Positions 5,340 through 11,299 of a stretch of DNA of 11,299 nucleotides are shown piece after piece. The stretch is from NCBI GenBank assembly GCA_002501065.1, contig DLRK01000063.1, positions 1-11,299 on the forward strand, written 5' to 3'. The position numbers were made by a program, and so were the translations under genes. Source of the stretch: Akkermansiaceae bacterium UBA7890 (GTDB lineage Bacteria > Verrucomicrobiota > Verrucomicrobiia > Verrucomicrobiales > Akkermansiaceae). The notes under the pieces were generated by a model. It did not search any database and had not been told where the DNA came from. It worked only from the letters and a program-made list of their open reading frames with translations. How positions within the stretch are numbered: position 1 is the first letter of the stretch; each line of letters opens with the position of its first letter.

Positions 5340-8300
5340 TCAGCGTTCGGGCACGATTTGGGCACGAGGGGTCTTGAAAATGGGGTGGGCCCGGCCCCCG
5401 GCTGGCTGGGTGAAGGGGGCGCTGCGCCAGACGGGCTTACTGAGAGGACCCTGCCCACGGAATTGGAAGAGGCCCCTGACGGGAGTGAGGGGGAGCGTTA
5501 CCAGGCCGAGCAGGCCCCGCGCATTCATGCGCATGGTCAGGTCCACCTGCTTGTTGGCCAGGTCGATGGACCCTTCTCCGACGAAAGTGGTGGAAGGAGT
5601 GGAGGTCAGGAAGTCCCTGGTAAAGGCAACGCCATTCTTGAGGACGAAGGTGGTAGAGGCGTCGCGGGCCTGCTCGTGGCTGAACTCCTTGCTCAGAACC
5701 GTGCCGAGAGGAAGGGAGAGGGGGCCGAAGATGGGCACGTGAAAGAGTTGCCCGTTGCGCAGACCGATCACGCCCTTACCATTCAGCGTATCGGTTTGTC
5801 CGGCCAGGGTGGTGAAGTCAATGCGTCCGGTGATCTTCCCCTGAGCGGCTTTCTCGAAGGTAAACTTCCGGCCGATCTCGGAGAGGTTCAGGTCATCCCA
5901 GCGCAGGCCGGCCTCGATGCCGGTCGGTTCCCCTGGCGTTGACGTGATGGTGATCTCTCCGCCGGCAGTTCCGCCAAAAGTGCCGAAAACGAGTTCTTTC
6001 ACCTCGTGGCGATGCGGGGTGGTCTTGATGGTGGCAGACACTGAAGTGAGCTGAAGAGTCCGGTTGAGAAACTCGTAATCGATGGGCCCCTGTCCCTTTA
6101 CGGTCGATGTGAGGAGAGTGCCGGTCCCCCGTTTGCTGTGATCGACCCGGCCGGAAGTGCTGATGAGCGGTGGTTGGTGGAAGCCGAACATTTCGTTCAC
6201 GAGGTCCGCTCCCTTGGAATCGACGAGACGGAGGAGGGGGCCGGGCCAGGCACTCCCGCGGAGGTTGGCAATGTCTGTCGTGAGGTTCTCCCGGTGGTGC
6301 TGGATGCGATCGACCTGCATGTTCGCCCGCCGGGGTCCGCTGTAGCGCTTTCTGAGGAGATAGTCGGTGTAGTCGAACTCCAGTTTTCCGTCCGTGAAGG
6401 TGTAGCCCTCCGGGTTGATGGAGAACCGGGTGGATCCTCCCGCGATGAGGACCCCATTGTAGGAGCAGGTCCCCAGTTGACAGGATCCCTCGACTCCCCA
6501 TTTTCCTGTTCCGTCATCGTGCGGGGCCCTGGTGGCCTCGGCCGCCACGGACGCGGTGAGGGAGCCCGGGACCACCGTGGAAAAGTTGTAGGTGGTGCTG
6601 ACCTTCGAGATGTCCAAATCCTGACACTTCAGGCGGACGGAAAGGCGGTCGGGGTGCGAGCGGTGTGTGACGCTGCCGTCGATCTTGCCGCCCAGGGTTT
6701 CCATGGTGAGTTCGGTAATCTCGTTCTGCCGATGGCGGACGTTTATCTTACCTGAGAGTCCTGAGATCTCCACGGATTGTCCAAGGAAGGTGCAGTCTGT
6801 CAGGCCGTCGGCCGTGACTTCGGTGAGCATATCGGTACGCGTGTCAGGGTTGCGGTGATCGATGACACCGTTGGCAACAAGGGAGGGAGGATTGCGGAAG
6901 CGGTAAGTCTCCGCGATCTGCTGGGCAGTGTCAGGAATGAAGAGTTGCAGGAGGGGGGCAGGCCAGGCTTTGCCCTTCAGGGTGACCAGGCTTGTAAGGT
7001 CGGTCTCAGTGTCGAAGTGGATCTGGCGTGCCCGGATCGTTCCCGATGCCGGTCCCTCGAATTCTTTCGTGCGCTCGTGCGCCCGGTAGTCGAAGACCGC
7101 CTCCACGTTGTCAAAGATGTAGTCGAGAGGGGATATGTAGAAGTCTGCAGCGGCGAGGACGATCGGGACTTCGTTGTAGGAGAAATTCTCGACGCGAAAG
7201 GTTCCGGTAGCATCCCAGTCACGCAGGTTGCTCCTCTGGATGGATCCCCGGGCATCTATAAGAATGCGGCTTTCGCTGGTGAACTTGCTGTCTGCGAGGA
7301 CCCGCTCAAGTCCGCTTTTTTCCTTCATGAACGGCTGGTAAGCAGACAACGGCAGGCTGGTACGTGCACGGTACTGGACGAGGTCGTCCTTCAATTTGAC
7401 TTCGCCGGCCAGTTCACCGGTCTCGTGCTTGACGATGAGGTTTCGCAGGTAGATATCGCCATTCTGCCAGGAAAACTCGGTGTTGATCTTCTCGAAGGGA
7501 ATGTCCAGGAAACGGAAGTGATTGCAGGACAGGGAACCGATGGCACTGAGGCGGATGCCGGTCTCGCCCAAGGCGAATTTTCCGCGGGCGTTCAGCCTGG
7601 GTGCGTGGGGGGATATGAACTGAGAAAGCGAGTCATCCTGAAGCCCATTGCGCAGCAGGTCCGTGATCTGAATGGAGGAAGAGCCCTGGTATCCGCCGGT
7701 CTTGTCCTCAAGGTCGTAGTGTGCCTGCAGACTTAATTGCCCTCCATTGTCCGAGAAGCGCAGGTCATCAATGGTCAGGGCCCGGCTGTCGAGTTCTCCG
7801 GAGATATGGACATCCTCCATGGGGTAGTCGAGTCGCTTGAGTTCGTCGGCGGTGAGGGAGATGGTGGTGCGGATGTCGGTCGGTCGGTCGAGGCTGCCTT
7901 TGACATGCAACCGGAGGAGCGGGGGACTGTCGGCGGGGAATGACCAGCGGGCCAGTTCCTTGAGGAGATCCCTGGTGAAACCGGCCCGGCGTTCGGAGTC
8001 GGTTTTTGTGTCGAGTCCATCGGGCAGCTTGCCGAGTTGGAAACCGTCCAGCTCGATTTCCAGCTGGAACTTCATGCCTCCCAGGGTGCCCCGATCAGCC
8101 TCCAGTCGGAGACGATTGTGGCGGTCCACACTGGCCCGCCCGGTCAGGTCATCAATCTGCAGGGAAATATCCTCGCCCACCGGCACCATGAGTTGGGCGT
8201 TTTCCATGTTGATCCGTCGAATCTGGAGTTTGCCCCGGAAGGCCTTTCCGCGGTCGACATCGAAGCGCAGGACAGGGATGCGGGCATAGACTTCCTGCCG

Positions 8301-8552
8301 GGTCTCGTCGGTGAAAAAGCGCACCTCTTTCGCGACCACTCCACGGGTGGGGGAAAAGCGGACCGACTCGAATTCGGCGTGGATGCCCCGCCGCGTCAGT
8401 TCCGTCGCGATGCGTTCGCTCCAACGCCCGGCGAAGCCATGGCTGTTCAGCCAGTAAAGCCCCGCGAACGCTCCCAGCACGGTGAGGGTCAGGGATACCA
8501 GGACGAGGGCCTTGAAGTGGTGAAGCCGGCGGAAGAGGTGGACAGATTTCAA
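5340..8552 (-). CDS. Large AsmA/TamB-like envelope protein with internal duplication
   Basis: This 1070-residue protein has one N-terminal signal-anchor helix at about 14-34 and a very long, beta-rich remainder of alternating polar and hydrophobic stretches, typical of AsmA/TamB/YhdP-like proteins. Those span the periplasm and are linked to lipid transport and outer-membrane homeostasis. Residues 451-657 and 690-899 are two diverged copies of one module. Paired landmarks are FSYNEV/CSYNGV, KAWPAPLLQL/SAWPGPLLRL, RNPPSL/HQPPLI, and ELTMETLGGKIDG/ELVFGTFGGTAGG. The C-terminal part (about 900-1040) resembles the AsmA C-terminal region, with FTLL-like strands and VGEGSIDLANKQVDLTMRMN. The start is TTG at 8552: an in-frame TGA lies 15 bases upstream, and the first in-frame ATG is residue 116, past the membrane helix. 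The next gene begins 119 bases downstream. Exact substrate is unknown. Confidence 0.85.
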   Translation of the reverse strand: MKSVHLFRRLHHFKALVLVSLTLTVLGAFAGLYWLNSHGFAGRWSERIATELTRRGIHAEFESVRFSPTRGVVAKEVRFFTDETRQEVYARIPVLRFDVDRGKAFRGKLQIRRINMENAQLMVPVGEDISLQIDDLTGRASVDRHNRLRLEADRGTLGGMKFQLEIELDGFQLGKLPDGLDTKTDSERRAGFTRDLLKELARWSFPADSPPLLRLHVKGSLDRPTDIRTTISLTADELKRLDYPMEDVHISGELDSRALTIDDLRFSDNGGQLSLQAHYDLEDKTGGYQGSSSIQITDLLRNGLQDDSLSQFISPHAPRLNARGKFALGETGIRLSAIGSLSCNHFRFLDIPFEKINTEFSWQNGDIYLRNLIVKHETGELAGEVKLKDDLVQYRARTSLPLSAYQPFMKEKSGLERVLADSKFTSESRILIDARGSIQRSNLRDWDATGTFRVENFSYNEVPIVLAAADFYISPLDYIFDNVEAVFDYRAHERTKEFEGPASGTIRARQIHFDTETDLTSLVTLKGKAWPAPLLQLFIPDTAQQIAETYRFRNPPSLVANGVIDHRNPDTRTDMLTEVTADGLTDCTFLGQSVEISGLSGKINVRHRQNEITELTMETLGGKIDGSVTHRSHPDRLSVRLKCQDLDISKVSTTYNFSTVVPGSLTASVAAEATRAPHDDGTGKWGVEGSCQLGTCSYNGVLIAGGSTRFSINPEGYTFTDGKLEFDYTDYLLRKRYSGPRRANMQVDRIQHHRENLTTDIANLRGSAWPGPLLRLVDSKGADLVNEMFGFHQPPLISTSGRVDHSKRGTGTLLTSTVKGQGPIDYEFLNRTLQLTSVSATIKTTPHRHEVKELVFGTFGGTAGGEITITSTPGEPTGIEAGLRWDDLNLSEIGRKFTFEKAAQGKITGRIDFTTLAGQTDTLNGKGVIGLRNGQLFHVPIFGPLSLPLGTVLSKEFSHEQARDASTTFVLKNGVAFTRDFLTSTPSTTFVGEGSIDLANKQVDLTMRMNARGLLGLVTLPLTPVRGLFQFRGQGPLSKPVWRSAPFTQPAGGRAHPIFKTPRAQIVPER

Positions 8553-8717
8553 GGCAGTGGCTTGTCAGGGAGAGGAGGGTTGAGGAGCGAAGCGGCTGTA
8601 ATGATGAGCAGATTGATTGTAGCACAGGGATTGCGGTTGGGAATATCTGAAAAACTGGAGGGAAATATGAAATTCAATCTCGCAGGGGAGGAGGAAGATC
8701 CTTAAGATTTACGGAGT
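8553..8717. promoter_or_regulatory. Divergent intergenic region between AsmA-like gene and hydrolase gene
   Basis: These 165 bases separate the minus-strand block (TTG start at 8552) from the plus-strand block (ATG at 8718), so they should hold promoters for both directions. The middle (about 8600-8680) is noticeably richer in A and T than its surroundings. I could not identify a convincing -35/-10 pair in either direction. The right half contains a short leader ORF with its own Shine-Dalgarno. Confidence 0.5.
8667..8705 (+). CDS. Possible 12-codon leader peptide upstream of the hydrolase gene
   Basis: An ATG at 8667 opens MKFNLAGEEEDP and ends at TAA 8703-8705. It has a good Shine-Dalgarno, GGAGGG at 8657-8662, four bases before the ATG. 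It lies in the same frame as the hydrolase gene, whose ATG is 12 bases after this stop. The hydrolase itself has only GGAG one base from its ATG, too close to work well, so re-initiation after the leader is plausible. It could equally be chance. There is no recognised peptide family. Confidence 0.3.
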   Translation: MKFNLAGEEEDP

Positions 8718-9554
8718 ATGAGGTTGGCGGTCCTGGGAAGCGGTAGCGGCGGAAACGCCGTCGTAGTGGCTGATCGGGAAACCACCATCCTGATTGACGC
8801 AGGCCTCAGCGCCAGGCAGCTCTGCCAGCGGTTGCAGGGTATTGGAGTGGATCCCGATTCCATTGACGGCATTCTCCTGTCGCATGAACACAGTGACCAT
8901 ACCGGGGGGTTGAAGGTATTCCTGCGCAAACGCCCCATACCGGTCTATGCCAATGCGCTCACTCGTGAGTTACTGGAGGAGCGTATGGGCGATCAGATCG
9001 AGTGGCGGATCTTTCAGCGTAGCCAGTCGTTCCAGGTGGGTGGAATCACGGTGGAGGCCTTTGCCCTCCCGCACGATGCGGTTGATCCGGTTGGGTTTGT
9101 CTGTGAGGCGAATGGAGCGCGGATCGGCTTCGCAACGGACTTCGGTCACGTGACCACCCTCGTGCGTGAGCGCCTGCGCGGGGTCTGCGCTCTCCTGATA
9201 GAGGCCAACTACGACCAGGGAATGCTGGAGGAGGACACCAGACGGCCCTGGTCGATCAAGCAGCGCATTTCCTCACGCCATGGTCATCTCTCCAATACGC
9301 AGACGGCGGAACTGGTGGAGGGGCTTCTTGCGCATGGACTGGAGACGGTGGTCCTGGGGCACCTGAGCCGCGATTGCAATTGTCCCGATTTGGCTGCTGC
9401 CGTGATGCGGGCAGCGGCATCAGAAGGACGACTCGATGTCCATGTAGCCTCGCAGGATACGCCCACCTGCTGGGTGGAGATCATGGAGGAAGAGGGGGAG
9501 TCCGGGTGCTCTGCTCCGGTGGTCATGGATCAGATGAATCTGGCCATCGGATAG
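8718..9554 (+). CDS. Metallo-beta-lactamase-fold hydrolase, WalJ/YycJ type
   Basis: This is a 278-residue cytoplasmic MBL-fold enzyme. It opens with MRLAVLGSGSGGN, matching the MxxxxLGSGSxGN start of the YycJ/WalJ group. Metal ligands are visible: HEHSDH (56-61, the HxHxDH motif), H119 in PHDAVDP (118-124), D141 in TDFGH (140-144) and H215 in LGHLSRDCN (213-221). EANYD (162-166) and SSRHGHLSN (185-193) are further group signatures. Length fits the family (about 260-280). YycJ/WalJ proteins are tied to cell-wall signalling in Firmicutes, and related proteins are nucleases. The substrate here is not known. The start is fixed by the conserved N-terminus and an in-frame TAA at 8703. It is the first gene of the plus-strand block, with trpE following within about 60 bases. 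Confidence 0.9.
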   Translation: MRLAVLGSGSGGNAVVVADRETTILIDAGLSARQLCQRLQGIGVDPDSIDGILLSHEHSDHTGGLKVFLRKRPIPVYANALTRELLEERMGDQIEWRIFQRSQSFQVGGITVEAFALPHDAVDPVGFVCEANGARIGFATDFGHVTTLVRERLRGVCALLIEANYDQGMLEEDTRRPWSIKQRISSRHGHLSNTQTAELVEGLLAHGLETVVLGHLSRDCNCPDLAAAVMRAAASEGRLDVHVASQDTPTCWVEIMEEEGESGCSAPVVMDQMNLAIG

Positions 9555-9572
9555 CGCTTCCGACGGGCTTTT

Positions 9573-9593
9573 AACCGTTGCGCTTCGGCGGTT
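9573..9593 (+). other. Small hairpin in the trpE leader
   Basis: AACCGTTG (9573-9580), loop CGCTT, then CGGCGGTT (9586-9593) can pair over 8 base pairs, including two G-U pairs in RNA. It lies between the hydrolase stop (9554) and the likely trpE start (9614). There is no run of T after it, so it is not a standard intrinsic terminator. It covers the alternative TTG start at 9578. Role uncertain. Confidence 0.35.
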
Positions 9594-9613
9594 CCCGGTC
9601 ATGCTCTCGCCCC

Positions 9614-11113
9614 TTGTCCCTTCCGGCTGTCAAACCGTCGATTGAAGAGTTCCGCGAACTCGCGGAGCAGGGAAACGTGGTGCCGGTCTACGCTCAGTTG
9701 ACCGCGGATTTCGAGACGCCCCTTTCGGCCTACCTCAAGATTCGGGACGGGCGTCATGCCTTTCTCTTTGAGAGCGCGGAGAGCACCGATGCCAGCGGTC
9801 GCTGGTCAATCGTGGGGAGCGGTCCGCGCCGGGTTTTCGAGGCCCGCGGCAAGGAGGTTCGTATCCGGGATGGCAGTGAGGAGGAGACGATCAGCGCCGA
9901 GCGTGATCCCCTGGCTGAACTCGAGAAGTTCATGTCTCGTTTCCAACCCGTGGCCCACGGGAATGCTCCCCCCTTTTTCGGAGGAGCGGTGGGTTACCTG
10001 GCCTACGATGCGGTGCGGCAATTCGAGCCGAGTATTGGCGAACCGCCACCGGATGATCTCGAATTGCCCGAGGCAGTCTTTCTGATCACCGACACGGTAC
10101 TTCTGTTTGATCACAAGTTACGCCGCCTGTTGGTGGTGGCCAATGCCATGCTGGCCGATCATGATACTCCGGAGGAAGCCTACCTCGAGGCCGTGGGACG
10201 GGTGTCTTCGTTGATTGAAATTCTCGATCGTCCCCTGCACGTCCCGGCTCTCAATGGTTTGCAGGACACGGTCACTCCGGATCCCGTGAGTAACACTACG
10301 CAGGAGCAGTTTGAGGCCATGGTGAGCAAGGCCAAGGAATACATCGGGGCCGGCGATATCTTCCAGGTGGTGCCCAGCCAGCGTTTCGAGGCGCCCTTTG
10401 AAGCGGCCCCCATCGATCTCTATCGTGCCCTGCGTCACGTCAATCCCTCCCCCTACATGTTCATTCTTGAGTTGGGTGACTTCTCCCTGGTGGGCAGTTC
10501 CCCCGAGGTGCATGTGCGTTGTATCGAGGGCCGGATCGACATCCGGCCCATCGCGGGCACGCGGTGGCGTGGCCGGACCCCTGAGGAAGACGATGCCCTT
10601 GCCGCCGACCTTCTGGCCGACGAGAAGGAGCGCGCCGAGCATGTCATGCTGGTGGATCTGGCCCGTAACGATGTGGGACGCATTGCCACTCACGCCACGG
10701 TGGAAGTAGACGACTTCATGATCGTGGAGCGCTACAGCCATGTCATGCATATCGTCTCCAACGTTACGGGTGAACTCTCCCCGGAGCACAGTTCCTACGA
10801 TGTCCTGCGAGCCACCTTCCCGGCAGGCACAGTAAGCGGGGCCCCCAAGATCAGGGCCATGCAGATCATCAATGAACTGGAGCGCAACAAGCGCAATGCT
10901 TACGCAGGGGCGGTGGGTTACTTCGGTTGGGACGGTGCGCACGACTCCTGCATCGCCCTGCGCACGTGCCTTCTCAAGGAAGGCAAGGTCTACGTGCAGG
11001 CGGGCGCTGGTGTGGTGGCGGACAGCGACCCTGTCTACGAGTACAACGAAACGGTCAACAAGGCGATGGGCATGCTGCGAGCCATTGCTCTGGCCAGGAC
11101 CCTGGAGGGTTGA
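9614..11113 (+). CDS. trpE: Anthranilate synthase component I
   Basis: With TrpG it converts chorismate and glutamine to anthranilate, the first step of tryptophan synthesis. The frame allows a TTG start at 9578 (511 residues) or at 9614 (499). Numbering below counts from 9578. The N-terminal domain (about 20-190) carries FLFESAEST...GRWS (62-77), equivalent to the LLES feedback site, and the core has NPSPYMF (289-295), also part of the tryptophan-binding region. The chorismate-binding domain (about 243-505) shows GSSPE (306-310), RPIAGTRWRGRTPEED (323-338), ERAEHVMLVDLARNDVGRI (351-369), FPAGTVSGAPKIRAM (414-428) and QAGAGVVADSDPVYEY (474-489). All expected catalytic motifs are present, so the enzyme should be active and probably feedback-inhibited. 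The 9614 start gives an N-terminus (SLPAVKPSIEEFRELAEQGN) of usual length. There is no in-frame ATG before residue 119 and no clear Shine-Dalgarno. Confidence 0.95.
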   Translation: MSLPAVKPSIEEFRELAEQGNVVPVYAQLTADFETPLSAYLKIRDGRHAFLFESAESTDASGRWSIVGSGPRRVFEARGKEVRIRDGSEEETISAERDPLAELEKFMSRFQPVAHGNAPPFFGGAVGYLAYDAVRQFEPSIGEPPPDDLELPEAVFLITDTVLLFDHKLRRLLVVANAMLADHDTPEEAYLEAVGRVSSLIEILDRPLHVPALNGLQDTVTPDPVSNTTQEQFEAMVSKAKEYIGAGDIFQVVPSQRFEAPFEAAPIDLYRALRHVNPSPYMFILELGDFSLVGSSPEVHVRCIEGRIDIRPIAGTRWRGRTPEEDDALAADLLADEKERAEHVMLVDLARNDVGRIATHATVEVDDFMIVERYSHVMHIVSNVTGELSPEHSSYDVLRATFPAGTVSGAPKIRAMQIINELERNKRNAYAGAVGYFGWDGAHDSCIALRTCLLKEGKVYVQAGAGVVADSDPVYEYNETVNKAMGMLRAIALARTLEG

Positions 11114-11129
11114 AGGAGCACCGGAAACC

Positions 11130-11228
11130 ATGAATGAATTGATTGGAGAAGGGGACATGGTGGTGGCCATTGTTTCGTTCATTACCGGAAGGACCCGGCG
11201 ATCCCGAGCTCAAGTCCCCAACGACTGA
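11130..11228 (+). CDS. Possible 32-residue small ORF between trpE and trpG
   Basis: An ATG at 11130 opens a 32-codon frame ending in TGA 11226-11228. AGGAG directly after the trpE stop lies 11 bases before the ATG, slightly far but usable. The protein starts MNELIGEGDMVVAIVSFITG, with a short hydrophobic core, and ends in a basic, polar tail. It contains no tryptophan, so it is not a classic trp attenuator leader. It is in a gap of 151 bases inside what should be a trpE-trpG unit. It is not recognised, may be non-coding, and has no other supporting evidence. Confidence 0.3.
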   Translation: MNELIGEGDMVVAIVSFITGRTRRSRAQVPND

Positions 11229-11264
11229 TTCTGTCCAGTTCTCCCATTTCCAACCACCACCCCA

Positions 11265-11299
11265 ATGCTGCTCGTCATCGACAACTACGATTCCTTCAC
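11265..11299 (+). CDS. trpG: Anthranilate synthase component II, glutamine amidotransferase (5' end only)
   Basis: The ATG at 11265 begins MLLVIDNYDSF, the strongly conserved N-terminus of TrpG/PabA class I glutamine amidotransferases (LxIDNYDSFT), and runs off the right edge after 11 codons. Position immediately downstream of trpE supports trpG. TrpG supplies ammonia from glutamine to TrpE. No Shine-Dalgarno is visible: the bases before the ATG are C- and A-rich. PabA cannot be excluded from 11 residues alone, and the protein may serve both pathways. Confidence 0.88.
   Translation, partial: MLLVIDNYDSF

Noticed and set aside
5088..5942. 284-residue plus-strand frame antisense to the YqjD-like gene and the end of the AsmA-like gene
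   Set aside because: It has no domain or Shine-Dalgarno support, and lies antisense to two well supported genes.
6777..7736. 319-residue plus-strand frame antisense to the AsmA-like gene
   Set aside because: No recognisable motif. The minus-strand frame shows a membrane anchor and duplicated module, so it is the coding one.
10118..11182. 354-residue minus-strand frame antisense to trpE
   Set aside because: It mirrors the trpE codons, is rich in His/Gly/Val as antisense frames of GC-rich genes are, and has no motif. trpE is certain here.
1..11299. CRISPR array, tRNA/rRNA gene, insertion sequence, toxin-antitoxin or defence system
   Set aside because: No regularly spaced repeats, no structural RNA signatures, no transposase motifs and no inverted-repeat ends were seen. 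The window is fully accounted for by ordinary chromosomal genes.

Overview
The window is a GC-rich, gene-dense bacterial chromosome segment with no sign of mobile DNA. It holds two divergent gene blocks that meet at an intergenic gap at about 8553-8717. The gene content suggests a Gram-negative, didermic bacterium, because it includes an AsmA/TamB-like envelope protein, type IV pilus retraction ATPases and YqjD/YqjE/YqjK-type membrane proteins. The zinc-ribbon/Pro-rich/membrane protein and the tandem PilT-family ATPases would suit Verrucomicrobiota. That taxonomic placement is inference at moderate confidence, since no rRNA or other marker is present.

Minus-strand block, read from 8552 down to 1. 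It starts with a large TTG-initiated AsmA-like protein (5340-8552) that carries a clear internal duplication. Three small membrane-associated genes follow in the order DUF883/YqjD-like (4828-5220), DUF1469/YqjE-like (4276-4761) and YqjK-like (3950-4327). This is the same order as enterobacterial yqjD-yqjE-yqjK. Next come two adjacent PilT/PilU-family ATPases (2807-3889 and 1685-2794), which are 12 bases apart. After a 258-base gap with a candidate promoter, the block ends in a gene that runs off the left edge (1426 to 1). It encodes an N-terminal four-cysteine zinc ribbon, a long Pro/Ser-rich linker and a transmembrane helix, and its function is not recognised. All seven genes point the same way and most gaps are short, so parts of this block are probably co-transcribed. 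The general theme is the cell envelope and surface motility.

Plus-strand block, 8718 to the right edge. It has a WalJ/YycJ-type metallo-beta-lactamase-fold hydrolase (8718-9554), then trpE, anthranilate synthase component I (most likely start TTG 9614, end 11113). A possible 32-codon ORF (11130-11228) follows, and then the first codons of trpG (from 11265), the amidotransferase partner of TrpE. TrpE and TrpG together convert chorismate and glutamine to anthranilate, the first step of tryptophan synthesis.

I found no new defence system, CRISPR array, RNA gene or insertion sequence. The points most worth a second look are the YqjD/E/K trio beside the pilus ATPases, a strict 11-residue repeat in the YqjD-like protein, the duplicated module in the AsmA-like protein, the unrecognised zinc-ribbon membrane protein with a direct-repeat promoter region, and small ORFs or leader signals ahead of the hydrolase gene and between trpE and trpG. 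No stretch longer than 300 bases lacks a gene.
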